Shown here piece after piece: positions 14,223 to 22,377 of a stretch of 32,316 bases of DNA. The position numbers were made by a program, and so were the translations under genes. Positions within the stretch are counted from its first letter, which is position 1; every line of letters begins with the position of its first letter. Source of the stretch: Thermaceae bacterium (lineage in GTDB: Bacteria > Deinococcota > Deinococci > Deinococcales > Marinithermaceae); contig JALSQD010000054.1 in NCBI GenBank assembly GCA_026985615.1, forward strand, positions 1-32,316, in the 5' to 3' direction. The notes under the pieces were generated by a model, which was not told the origin of the DNA, ran no database searches, and saw only the letters and a list, made by a program, of their open reading frames with translations.

Positions 14223-14228
14223 TAGGCT
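14223..14228 (+). promoter_or_regulatory. Possible -10 for the FMN-barrel-like gene
   Basis: TAGGCT, 28 bases before the ATG at 14257. A message from here would carry a leader of about 21 bases with GGAG (14247-14250). Confidence 0.4.
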
Positions 14229-14256
14229 GGAGCGAGCTACGGCTCTGGAGCAAGGC

Positions 14257-16011
14257 ATGGCACAGCACACCTTTCACATTCCCGTCATGGGCACCGCGTT
14301 CACCGTGGACACGCCCCTGCGAATCGCCAAGTACGGGATCGCCTCGGTGATCTCGATCGTGGACGACGACCTGCTCGAGCGCATGCGGGCCTACTGGGCG
14401 CACCGCCGCGGGCGGGCCTACGCCCCCATCGAAAAGGACCTGAAGGCCGACTCGCGCGCCCGCCGCGCCGCCGCCTACCTGGACTTAGTGGACGAGTTCG
14501 TGCGCGAGGACTTCGAGGCCCTGCGCGCCGCGCCGCTCGAGCCCGGAAGCGAGCTGTGGCGCTACCTCGAGCTCCTGCCCGACGAGGCGCCCGCGCACCG
14601 GCTCTGGCGCGACTGGCTCGCGGCGGGGCCCGAGAAGCGTCCGGAGCTGGAGGCGCGCCTGCGCGCCGCGCTCGAGCCCGGGCGGCTCGAGGTCAACGTC
14701 ATGACCAAGGTGGACAAGCCCAACTACGTCGGCCGCGAGCAGCTGCCGGTGGAGTACAACGACGCCCACGCCGCCCTGCGCGGCTTCGCCGAAAGCCGCA
14801 TGGAGGGCGCGCTGGTGCTCTCGGCCGGCTTCAACGCTCGCCTCTACAGCTACATGGCGCGCTTCGCCGGCTTCTTCGCCGACGAGGCGGGGCGCATCAA
14901 GAAGCAGATCACGCTCAAAGTTTCCGACTACCGCTCGGCCCTGACCCAGGGCAAGTTCCTGGCCAAGAAGGGGCTTTGGGTCAGCGAGTACCGGGTCGAG
15001 AGCGGCCTCAACTGCGGCGGCCACGCCTTCGCCACCCCGGGCCTGTTGATGGGCCCGATCCTCGAGGAGTTCCACCAGAAAAAGGAAGAGCTGGTCACCT
15101 CGCTCTTCGAGATCTACAGGAAGGCGCTCGAGAAGCTGGGCAAGCCGGTACCCGAGCGGCCGCCTGAGGTGCGCCTGACCGCCCAGGGGGGCGTGGGCAC
15201 CGCCGGCGAGCACGCGATGCTGCGCGCGCGCTACGGCCTCGACAGCGTGGGCTGGGGCTCGCCTTTCCTGCTCGTGCCCGAGGTGACGGTGGTGGACGAG
15301 CGCACCCGCCGGGACCTCTCGGACGCGGGCGAGGAAGACCTCTACCTTTCCGGCGCCTCGCCGCTGGGGGTGCCCTTCAACGTGCTGAGGAACGCCTCGA
15401 TGGTTGCGCTCAACCGCAAGTGGTACGAGGAGGGCAAGCCCGGCAGCCCCTGCCCCAAGGGCCACCTCGAGTTCAACACCGAGTTCACCGAGCGCCCCAT
15501 CTGCACCGCCAGCCGCAACTACCAGCACCGCAAGATCAAGGCGCTCAAAGAACAAAACCTCAGCCCCGAGGCCTACGAGCGCGAGATCGCGAAGCTGCTC
15601 GAGAAGCAGTGCCTTTGCACCGGCCTGGCCGAGCCCGCGCACCTGGAGTTTCACCTGGGGCCGCAGATGCCCGAGACGGGCGTCTCCGTCTGCCCCGGGC
15701 CCAACCTGGCCTACTTCTCGGGCGAGCGCACGCTCGAGGAGATGGTGGACCACATCTACGGCCGGCGGCCGCTGGAGCTCGAGGCGAACCGCCCCCACGT
15801 CTTCATCAAGGAGCTGCGCCTCTACGCCGACTACCTGCGCCGGGTCCTCGCCGGCGAGTTCGGCACCGACCGCGACCGCACCCCCGAGGCGGTGGCCGCC
15901 TTCCGCGCCAACCTGGCCGCCGGGGCGCGCTACTACCTGGAGCGCCTGGGTGAGCTGGGCCTGGGGCCTTGGAAGGAAGAGCTGGAGAGCTTCGCCGCCC
16001 AGCCGGCCTAG
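14257..16011 (+). CDS. Uncharacterised FMN-barrel-like protein with a cysteine-rich C-terminal part
   Basis: 584 residues, no named family that I can give. Several segments match the order of nitronate monooxygenase-like FMN TIM barrels: HIPVMGTAFTVDTPLRIAKYG (7-27) as the first strand and helix, SVISIV (30-35), VNVMTKVD (146-153), ALVLSAG (185-191), QITLKVSD (217-224), SGLNCGGHAF (249-258) in place of the EAGGH motif, and TAQGGVGTAGEHAM...GLDSVGWGSPFLLVPE (308-342) as the AGGI phosphate-binding part. A helical insert lies at 60-140. The C-terminal third holds cysteines 399, 416, 452, 454 and 479, plus C253, and could bind a metal or Fe-S cluster. GGAG lies 6 bases before the ATG. A redox role is inference. 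Confidence 0.6.
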   Translation: MAQHTFHIPVMGTAFTVDTPLRIAKYGIASVISIVDDDLLERMRAYWAHRRGRAYAPIEKDLKADSRARRAAAYLDLVDEFVREDFEALRAAPLEPGSELWRYLELLPDEAPAHRLWRDWLAAGPEKRPELEARLRAALEPGRLEVNVMTKVDKPNYVGREQLPVEYNDAHAALRGFAESRMEGALVLSAGFNARLYSYMARFAGFFADEAGRIKKQITLKVSDYRSALTQGKFLAKKGLWVSEYRVESGLNCGGHAFATPGLLMGPILEEFHQKKEELVTSLFEIYRKALEKLGKPVPERPPEVRLTAQGGVGTAGEHAMLRARYGLDSVGWGSPFLLVPEVTVVDERTRRDLSDAGEEDLYLSGASPLGVPFNVLRNASMVALNRKWYEEGKPGSPCPKGHLEFNTEFTERPICTASRNYQHRKIKALKEQNLSPEAYEREIAKLLEKQCLCTGLAEPAHLEFHLGPQMPETGVSVCPGPNLAYFSGERTLEEMVDHIYGRRPLELEANRPHVFIKELRLYADYLRRVLAGEFGTDRDRTPEAVAAFRANLAAGARYYLERLGELGLGPWKEELESFAAQPA

Positions 16012-16028
16012 TAATCGGGTTAGAGGCA

Positions 16029-16056
16029 GAGGCGGCGCTTTGCGCCGCCTCTTTTT
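16029..16056 (+). terminator. Rho-independent terminator of the FMN-barrel-like gene
   Basis: A 10-base perfect stem with a TTT loop (16029-16051), followed by five T. It stands between this gene and the convergent kup. Confidence 0.92.
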
Positions 16057-16071
16057 CGCGGCATACGGGCG

Positions 16072-17967
16072 TTACAGCCGGATCAGGTGCCCCACCTCGA
16101 AGGTGCGGTCGGGCGGAAGGTCGAAGAAGGCCGTGGCCGGCAGGGCGTTGCGCTGCATGAGGGCGAAGAGCTGCTCGCGCCAGCGGGGCAGGCCCAGCCG
16201 CCCCTCGGCCAGGATGACCTCGCGCCCGAGGACGAAGTAGGTGTCGTCGGGGTCGAGCTCGAGCTCCTCCATGGCGTAGAGCTCGTCGGGCACGCTAGGG
16301 TGCTCCATGAAGCCGTAGTGGAGCACCACCCGGCTGAAGCCGAGCTCGAGCGGGCGCAGCTCGCCGCGCAGGTGGCCGGCCACCCGAGGAATCTCCTCGG
16401 TCTCGACGCTCACGACCACCACCCGCTCGTGCAGCACGTGGTTGTAGCCGAGGTTGTTCAGCAACGCCGGGGGCACCACGTCGGGGTTGCGGGTCAGGTA
16501 GACCGCGGTGCCGGGCACCCGCACCGGCGGGTTCTTGGAGACGGCCAGGGTTTCCAGGAAGCGCTCGATGGGGAAGGCGTCCTTCTTGAGCACGCTCGCC
16601 AGCAGGGTGCGGCCGTGGTACCAGGTGGTCATCACCAGCAGCATCACCGCGCCCACGACCAGCGGGAACCAGCCGCCCTGGGGCACCTTGACGATGTTGG
16701 CTCCCCAGAAGCTGAGGTCCACGGCCAGCAGGCCCAGCGCCAGCAGGGCCACCAGGATCCGCGGCCACTTCCACAGGCTCCAGGCCACCACCGCGAAGAG
16801 CAGCGTGGTGAAGACCATGTCGGTGGTCACGCCCACGCCGTAGGCCGCGGCCAAGCGGCTGGAGGAGCCAAAGCCCAGCACCAGCCCCACGGTGGCGAAC
16901 ATCAGGATCCAGTTGATCGTGGGGATGTAGACCTGGCCGATCTCCTCGCTCGAGGTCTGCACCACCGTCATGCGCGGCAAAAAGCCCAGCCGCATCGCTT
17001 GGCGGGTGAGCGAGAAGGACCCCGAGATCACCGCCTGGGAGGCGATGATCGTGGCCGCGGTGGCCAGTGCGATCATCGGGTAGGTGGCCCAAGCGGGCAC
17101 CATCAGGTAGAAGGGGTTTTCCACCGCCGCGGGGTTGGCCAGCAGCAGCGCCCCCTGGCCGAAGTAGTTGAGCAGCAGTGCGGGCAGCACCACGAAGAAC
17201 CAGGTGAGCCGGATGGGCAGCGGGCCAAAGTGGCCCATGTCGGCGTAGAGGGCCTCGCCGCCGGTGACCACGAGGAAGACCGAGCCCAGCACCCAGAAGC
17301 CGGTCCAGCCGTTGGCGGTGAAGAAGTGCACCGCGTGGTAGGGGTTGAGCGCGGCGAGCACGTGGGGGTTGCGCGCGATCTGGGCCAGGCCCAGCGCGGC
17401 GATGGACAAAAACCAGACCAGCGTCACGGGCCCGAAAAGGCCACCGACGCGCTGGGTGCCCCGGCTTTGGAAGAGGAAGAGTGCGAGCAGGATGCCCACG
17501 GTAACGGGAATCACGAAGGGCGCGAGCCGCGGCGCGGCCACCTCCAGCCCCTCGACAGCGCTCAGTACCGAGATGGCCGGGGTGATCATGCCGTCGCCGT
17601 AGAGCAACGAAGCCCCGAAGATGCCCAGCATGACCGCGAAGTAGCGCCAGTGGCCGCGGCGCAGCTTGCTGGGCATGACCAGCGCGGTCAGCGCCATGAT
17701 GCCGCCCTCGCCGTGGTTGTCGGCGCGCATGACCAGCGTCAGGTACTTGAGCGAGATCACCACGATCAGCGACCAGAAGATGAGCGAGAGCACGCCCAGC
17801 ACGTTGGCCTCGGTAAGGGCCAGACCGTAGTGCTCGCCGAAGGCCTCGCGCACCGCGTAGAGCGGGCTCGTTCCGATGTCGCCGAAGACCACGCCCAGCG
17901 CGGCGATGGAGAGGACGATCAGGCGGCGGCCGTTGGGTTCGGTTTTGCTGTGGACGGTGTCGGCCAT
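16072..17967 (-). CDS. kup: KUP family potassium uptake transporter
   Basis: A 631-residue proton-coupled potassium importer. The family signature GDIGTSPLYA (29-38) is intact, followed by about twelve hydrophobic helices to residue 450 (for example GIFGASLLYGDGMITPAIS and GGEALYADMGHFG) and a cytoplasmic C-terminal domain (about 455-631) containing GTAVYLTRNPDVVP. The length is that of E. coli Kup. GGAGG lies 9 bases before the ATG. It is divergent from the S9 peptidase gene and convergent with the FMN-barrel-like gene. Confidence 0.96.
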   Translation of the reverse strand: MADTVHSKTEPNGRRLIVLSIAALGVVFGDIGTSPLYAVREAFGEHYGLALTEANVLGVLSLIFWSLIVVISLKYLTLVMRADNHGEGGIMALTALVMPSKLRRGHWRYFAVMLGIFGASLLYGDGMITPAISVLSAVEGLEVAAPRLAPFVIPVTVGILLALFLFQSRGTQRVGGLFGPVTLVWFLSIAALGLAQIARNPHVLAALNPYHAVHFFTANGWTGFWVLGSVFLVVTGGEALYADMGHFGPLPIRLTWFFVVLPALLLNYFGQGALLLANPAAVENPFYLMVPAWATYPMIALATAATIIASQAVISGSFSLTRQAMRLGFLPRMTVVQTSSEEIGQVYIPTINWILMFATVGLVLGFGSSSRLAAAYGVGVTTDMVFTTLLFAVVAWSLWKWPRILVALLALGLLAVDLSFWGANIVKVPQGGWFPLVVGAVMLLVMTTWYHGRTLLASVLKKDAFPIERFLETLAVSKNPPVRVPGTAVYLTRNPDVVPPALLNNLGYNHVLHERVVVVSVETEEIPRVAGHLRGELRPLELGFSRVVLHYGFMEHPSVPDELYAMEELELDPDDTYFVLGREVILAEGRLGLPRWREQLFALMQRNALPATAFFDLPPDRTFEVGHLIRL

Positions 17968-18034
17968 GGCGCAACGCCTCCTGTGGCCTTTTTAGGGTAC
18001 ACCCGCGGCGGTGGCGTGCGTCCCTGAAGCTGCG

Positions 18035-18040
18035 TAGACT
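18035..18040 (+). promoter_or_regulatory. Near-leaderless -10 for the S9 peptidase
   Basis: TAGACT, 5 bases before the ATG at 18046. The spacer GGGGC is too close to the start to act as a ribosome binding site. Confidence 0.5.
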
Positions 18041-18045
18041 GGGGC

Positions 18046-19842
18046 ATGAGCGTACGCAGCACCAGGGATCTCACACGGGGCCGGCTTGGGGCCCACGCCG
18101 AGGTGCGCGCCCGTGGCGGCCGCGTCTACTGGACCGAGCAGGAAGGCGGGCGCACCGTGCTGCTGGGGTGGGACGGGGCACCGCGACGGTACGCGCCGGA
18201 CCGCGCCCTGAACCCGGGCGTCGGCTACGGCGGCGGCGCGTTCAACCTGGGCGAGGACGCGGTCTTCTACGTGGCCGAGGGAAGGGTGTGGCGCCTGCCG
18301 CTGTCGAGATTGGAGCCCGCAGCCCTCACCCCCGCCTTTGGTGCGGCGGCCGACCCCCAGCCCAGCCCCGACGGCGCGCGCGTCGTCTACGTCCACCACC
18401 ACGAGGGCCGCGACCTGCTGGCGGTGGCGGACGCCGCCGGCGGGGCCTGGCCCGAGGTCTGGGTTCAGGGGGCCGACTTCTACATGCAGCCCACCTGGGG
18501 CCCCGACGGGGCGTGGCTGGCCTGGGTGGAGTGGGACCACCCGAACATGCCCTGGGACGGCGGGCGGCTCATGCTCGCGCGGGTGGAGGGCGGGGGGCTT
18601 TCCGGGGCGCGCGAGGTCGCGGGCGGGCCGCGCACGCCGGTCTTCCAGCCGCTGTTCAGCCCCGACGGTCACGCCCTCTTCTGGATCGAGAACCCCGAGG
18701 ACGCAGAGTTCGACCGGCTCGTGCGTCTGGACCTCGAAAGCGGCGGGCGGACGGTGTGGGTGGAGGGGCGGGTGCTGCTCGAGCCCGCCTGGACCCAGGG
18801 CCAGCGGGTGATGAGCTTCGGGCCCGGTGGCGCGCTTTACCTGCGCGAGAACCGCCGCGGGCGGGCGGTGCTATGGCGCCTCGCCCCCGATGGCCTCGAC
18901 GAGGTGCCCCTGCCCGAGGGGCTGGCCTGGCTCGCCTCGCTGAGCGGCGACGAAGCGGGTCTGGCCGTGCTCGCCAGCGGTCCCACCCGGGGCGAGCGCG
19001 TCGTCTTCTATGACGGCGAGGCGTGGCGCACCCGCGCCCTCGGCTGGCCGGCGGAGGCCGACGGTGGCGTGGAGCCCGAGGCCGTGACCTTCCGGGGCGA
19101 GGACGGCGCAGAGGTCCACGGCCTCTACTACCCGCCGGCGAGCGGCGCCGAGCGGCCGCCGGCGGTGGTGAGCGTGCACGGCGGCCCCACGAGCCAGCGC
19201 ACCCTGGCCTTCAACGCCCAGGCCCAACTCTTCGCCGCCAATGGTTTTGGTTACCTCGAGCTCAACTACCGCGGCTCCACCGGCTACGGCCGCGGCTACC
19301 GCGAGGCGCTCTACGGAAACTGGGGCGTGGTGGACGTGGCCGACGCGGTGGCGGCGGCACGGTTCCTGGCCGCTTCGGGCCGCGCAGACGGCGAGCGGCT
19401 GGGCCTGATGGGCGGCAGCGCGGGCGGCTACACCACCCTGATGACGCTGGCGCTGCACCCGGGCGTCTACCGCGCCGGGGCCAGCTTTTACGGGGTGACC
19501 GACCTCTTCTTGCTGGCGCGCGAGACCCACAAGTTCGAGTCTCGCTACACCGACCGGCTGGTCGGGCCCCTGCCCGAGGCGGCGGCGCGCTACCGCGAGC
19601 GCTCGCCGCTGGCGCACGCGCACCGGATCAAGGACGCTCTCTACGTCTTCCAGGGTTCCGAGGACAGGGTGGTGCCCCCGAACCAGGCTGAGGAGCTGGT
19701 GCGCATTCTGCGCGAGCGCGGCGTGCCCCACCGCTACAAGGTCTACGAAGGCGAGGGACACGGCTGGAAGAAACCCGAGACGATAGAGGACTTCTACCGG
19801 GAGCTGCTGGCCTTCTTCGAACGGGAGCTGGGGCTGGGTTAG
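18046..19842 (+). CDS. S9 family peptidase (acylaminoacyl-peptidase/prolyl oligopeptidase-like)
   Basis: 598 residues without signal peptide, so cytoplasmic. An N-terminal beta-propeller (about 15-335) with TolB-like blades (QPSPDGARVVYV, QPTWGPDGAWLAW, QPLFSPDGHALFW) guards a C-terminal alpha/beta hydrolase domain (345-598). The catalytic triad is S458 in GGSAGGY, D540 in GSEDRVVPP and H572 in GEGHGW; the oxyanion region is VSVHGGP (376-382). Such enzymes cut short peptides or blocked N-terminal residues. The final residues run close to the convergent EamA gene, with a 10-base gap and no terminator seen. Confidence 0.93.
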   Translation: MSVRSTRDLTRGRLGAHAEVRARGGRVYWTEQEGGRTVLLGWDGAPRRYAPDRALNPGVGYGGGAFNLGEDAVFYVAEGRVWRLPLSRLEPAALTPAFGAAADPQPSPDGARVVYVHHHEGRDLLAVADAAGGAWPEVWVQGADFYMQPTWGPDGAWLAWVEWDHPNMPWDGGRLMLARVEGGGLSGAREVAGGPRTPVFQPLFSPDGHALFWIENPEDAEFDRLVRLDLESGGRTVWVEGRVLLEPAWTQGQRVMSFGPGGALYLRENRRGRAVLWRLAPDGLDEVPLPEGLAWLASLSGDEAGLAVLASGPTRGERVVFYDGEAWRTRALGWPAEADGGVEPEAVTFRGEDGAEVHGLYYPPASGAERPPAVVSVHGGPTSQRTLAFNAQAQLFAANGFGYLELNYRGSTGYGRGYREALYGNWGVVDVADAVAAARFLAASGRADGERLGLMGGSAGGYTTLMTLALHPGVYRAGASFYGVTDLFLLARETHKFESRYTDRLVGPLPEAAARYRERSPLAHAHRIKDALYVFQGSEDRVVPPNQAEELVRILRERGVPHRYKVYEGEGHGWKKPETIEDFYRELLAFFERELGLG

Positions 19843-19852
19843 CGCGCCGCGC

Positions 19853-20743
19853 CTACCGCCCCCGGCCGCTCACCGCCAGCCCCACCCCCAGTACGATCAG
19901 CCCCACGCCGGCGAGACCTGCCTGGGTGAGGCGCTCGCCCGCGAAACCGATTCCCAGCGTCAGGGCCACGAGGGGGTTGACGTAGGCGAAGCTGGTGACC
20001 AGCGCCGGGCGCAAGGGGCGGCGGAGCAGGTAGAGGTAGGCGCTGTAGCCCAGCACCCCGGCGAGCAGGATCAGGTAGGTCAGCGCGGCCAAGGAGACGG
20101 CGCTGGGCGTCTGCCACCGCGCCCCGGCCAGGAGCGCGATCAGGGCGAAGCTGAGCCCCGCGCCCATCATGTGCAGCGCGCTCGACATCAGCCCCGGCGC
20201 CTGGGGCACGCGGGGGCTGAGCGCCGTGCCCAGCGCCCAGCTCACCGGGCCGACGAAGACGAGGAGCGCACGCGGATCGAGTCGCAGGTCGGGTTCGCCG
20301 GCGAGCAGATAGACCCCGGCGAGGCCTAGCAGCATGCCCGCCCACTCGGCGGCGCGGGTCTTGCGGCCCATGAGGCCGGCGAAGAGAGCGTTCCACAGCG
20401 GCATTGTCGAGACGATGACCGCAGCCAGGCTCGAGCTCACCCACTGCTGGGCGTAGACCACCGCGCCCATGCCGCCCACGAGCAGGAGCTGGCCCACGAA
20501 CCAGGAACCGAGCGCCTCGCGGCCGCCGGGCAGGGTCCAGCCGAGCGCGCGCAGGATGAGGAAGAGGAGCAGGCCGCTCGTTCCCAGCCGCAGCGCCAGC
20601 ATGATGAAGGGGTCGATGGTGGCGATGGCCAGCTTGTTGGCCAGGTAAGCCCCGCCCCAGACGAAGTAGAGAACGAGCAGGGCGGCGAGGTCGAGGCCGT
20701 TGGGGCGGCCGGAGGTGTCGTTGACCGACGGGTCAGTACCCAC
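19853..20743 (-). CDS. EamA-family (DMT superfamily) transporter
   Basis: A 296-residue membrane protein with ten predicted helices in two EamA repeats; the first begins LDLAALLVLYFVWGGAYLANKLAI and the second about LLVFVGPVSWALGTALS. RhaT/YdcZ-type transporters export metabolites or amino acids; the substrate is unknown. The frame is open up to 20788, but TAGGAT at 20751-20756 overlaps the ATG at 20752 and stands 7 bases before the GTG at 20743, so the leaderless start is taken. It is divergent from the DUF456 gene. Confidence 0.85.
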   Translation of the reverse strand: MGTDPSVNDTSGRPNGLDLAALLVLYFVWGGAYLANKLAIATIDPFIMLALRLGTSGLLLFLILRALGWTLPGGREALGSWFVGQLLLVGGMGAVVYAQQWVSSSLAAVIVSTMPLWNALFAGLMGRKTRAAEWAGMLLGLAGVYLLAGEPDLRLDPRALLVFVGPVSWALGTALSPRVPQAPGLMSSALHMMGAGLSFALIALLAGARWQTPSAVSLAALTYLILLAGVLGYSAYLYLLRRPLRPALVTSFAYVNPLVALTLGIGFAGERLTQAGLAGVGLIVLGVGLAVSGRGR

Positions 20744-20750
20744 AGAGCCC

Positions 20751-20756
20751 ATCCTA
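20751..20756 (-). promoter_or_regulatory. Leaderless -10 for the EamA transporter
   Basis: TAGGAT, 7 bases before GTG 20743. The ATG at 20752 lies within the hexamer and cannot be in the message if this promoter is used. Confidence 0.5.
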
Positions 20757-20798
20757 CACGCCCGCGCCCGGGCTCGACCCCTTCTCACATCCGGCGTT

Positions 20799-20804
20799 TA
20801 CAGT
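20799..20804 (+). promoter_or_regulatory. Possible -10 of the DUF456-to-ferredoxin gene run
   Basis: TACAGT, 8 bases before the DUF456 ATG. It would give an almost leaderless message. Confidence 0.4.
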
Positions 20805-20812
20805 TGTAGAAG

Positions 20813-21292
20813 ATGAACCTCGTAGCCGACTGGCTCTTCGTGCTCCTGTGGTTGGGGGCGTTGGTGCTCACCTTCGTGCCCATGGTGCCGGCCACGCTCG
20901 TCATCTGGGGCGCGGCGCTTTTGCACGAGGCCATGGTGGGCTTTAGCGAGCTGAGCGTCACCGACTGGGCTTGGCTCATCGGTCTGGGTATCCTCGCCAT
21001 GACGCTCGACAACGTGGCCGCCGCCTTCGGCGCCAAGCGCTACGGCGCGGGGCGTGCCGGCATCTGGGGCGCGGTGATCGGGGCGCTCATTGGCGCGTTC
21101 GCCATGGGGCCGCTGGGCATCCTGATCGGACCCTTTTTGGGGGCGCTGGCTGCCGAGCTGCTTTCCGGCAAGGACGGCCGGGAGGCGCTGCGCGCGGCCT
21201 GGGGCAGCCTGTTGGGCGTTCTGGGCGGTGTGCTGGTGAAGCTGGCCATCCACGTGGCCATGGGCTGGATGGTGATTCAGCGGATATTCTAG
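20813..21292 (+). CDS. DUF456 family membrane protein
   Basis: 159 residues with hydrophobic segments at about 6-34, 50-66, 82-118 and 132-152. The repeated Gly-rich pattern GAVIGALIGAFAMGPLGILIGPFLGALAAEL is typical of DUF456, whose members are membrane proteins of unknown function with possible glycine-zipper packing. It leads a tight plus-strand run: glutaredoxin-like gene 17 bases on, then lgt, glmU, tatA and tatC. Confidence 0.82.
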   Translation: MNLVADWLFVLLWLGALVLTFVPMVPATLVIWGAALLHEAMVGFSELSVTDWAWLIGLGILAMTLDNVAAAFGAKRYGAGRAGIWGAVIGALIGAFAMGPLGILIGPFLGALAAELLSGKDGREALRAAWGSLLGVLGGVLVKLAIHVAMGWMVIQRIF

Positions 21293-21309
21293 GGTATCGG
21301 GAGGACCAC

Positions 21310-21525
21310 GTGTACGTTTATCTTGCGAAGAAGAACTGCCTCACCTGCGACCAGCAAGAGCGCTACCTCTGGGCCATGGGGCTGCCCTACGAGCGCATCG
21401 ACGTGGACGACCGCCCCGAGCTCGCGGGCAACCTCGAGCTCCCCGCCGTGCTCAAGGACGGTGCGGTGCTGGTGCAGGGCCCGTTCAGCGAAGAGGACCT
21501 GGCCCGGGCGCTGGGCAGGAGGTAG
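21310..21525 (+). CDS. Glutaredoxin-like thiol protein
   Basis: A 71-residue protein with the thioredoxin fold pattern: strand VYVYLAKK, redox motif C10-L-T-C13, helix to residue 24, strand YERIDVDD, and the cis-proline loop ELPAVL (P45) before the last strand and helix. It is short, like NrdH/Grx. GGGAGG lies 5 bases before the GTG, which decides this start. The stop is 3 bases before lgt, and the lgt ribosome binding site lies in its last codons. A link to periplasmic thiol chemistry is not implied; no signal peptide is present. Confidence 0.82.
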   Translation: MYVYLAKKNCLTCDQQERYLWAMGLPYERIDVDDRPELAGNLELPAVLKDGAVLVQGPFSEEDLARALGRR

Positions 21526-21528
21526 GGT

Positions 21529-22377
21529 ATGGACCCCGTCATGATCCAAATCGGGCCGCTGGAGATTCGCTGGTACGGCTTCTTGATCACGCTAGCGATC
21601 TTCATCGGCTACCTGATGGCGCGGCGTTACGTTGCCGCCAAGGGCTACGACCCCGACCAGTTCGAAGAGGCGGTCTTTTGGGCGGTCGTCTTCGGCGTGA
21701 TCGGCGCCCGCATCGTCTACGTGCTCACCAGCTGGAGCGACTTTGCGGCCAACCCCATCAGCGCGCTCTACATCTGGCAGGGCGGTCTCTCCTTCCACGG
21801 GGGTATCCTGGGCGGCCTCATCCCCATGGTCTACTTCGCGCGCAAGAACGGCGTGCCGCCCTACGTCTACCTCGACGCCGCCCTGCCGGGCGTGGCGCTC
21901 GGCATCGTCGGCGGCCGAATTGGCAACCTGATGAACGGCTCCGACACGGTGGGCCGGCTCACCGAGCTGCCCATTGGCTACACCTGGCCCGAGTGGGCCA
22001 AGGGCTTTCCGGGCATCTGCACATCCACCGGCCAGCTCGCCTGGGGGTTTTGCAGCGGCGAGGTGGTGCGCGGGCCGGTGCACCTGACCCAGATCTACGG
22101 CGCGCTCATCGGGGTGGTGCTCTTCGTGCTGGCGCTTTACTGGTGGCGACAGAACCGCAAACCGGGGTGGGCGTTCTGGAACTTCGTGCTCTGGTACAGC
22201 CTCTTGCGCAGCCTGATCGAGGAGCCCTTCCGGCTCAACCCGCTGTGGTGGCCGGTCTATGTCAACGACAAGCTGGGCATCGGCTTCTTCACGGCCACCC
22301 AGCTCGTTTCGATTCCGCTAATTCTGCTTTCACTCTACATGCTCTGGCGCATGGGGCGGGAGGAGGCGGCTTCATGA
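21529..22377 (+). CDS. lgt: Phosphatidylglycerol-prolipoprotein diacylglyceryl transferase
   Basis: A 282-residue membrane enzyme that adds diacylglycerol from phosphatidylglycerol to the lipobox cysteine of prolipoproteins, before LspA (at 1892) cuts the signal. The essential H90 in SFHGGILGG and the Lgt signature GGRIGNLMNG (128-137) are both present. Seven hydrophobic helices fit the family. A loop at about 155-175 has two cysteines (GFPGIC and WGFC) that could form a disulfide outside. GGAGG precedes the ATG by 6 bases. Its stop overlaps the glmU start in ATGA. Confidence 0.95.
   Translation: MDPVMIQIGPLEIRWYGFLITLAIFIGYLMARRYVAAKGYDPDQFEEAVFWAVVFGVIGARIVYVLTSWSDFAANPISALYIWQGGLSFHGGILGGLIPMVYFARKNGVPPYVYLDAALPGVALGIVGGRIGNLMNGSDTVGRLTELPIGYTWPEWAKGFPGICTSTGQLAWGFCSGEVVRGPVHLTQIYGALIGVVLFVLALYWWRQNRKPGWAFWNFVLWYSLLRSLIEEPFRLNPLWWPVYVNDKLGIGFFTATQLVSIPLILLSLYMLWRMGREEAAS

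Noticed and set aside
16087..18027. 646-codon plus-strand frame opposite kup
   Set aside because: It mirrors kup; its His/Gln/Gly-rich text is the complement of membrane-helix codons.
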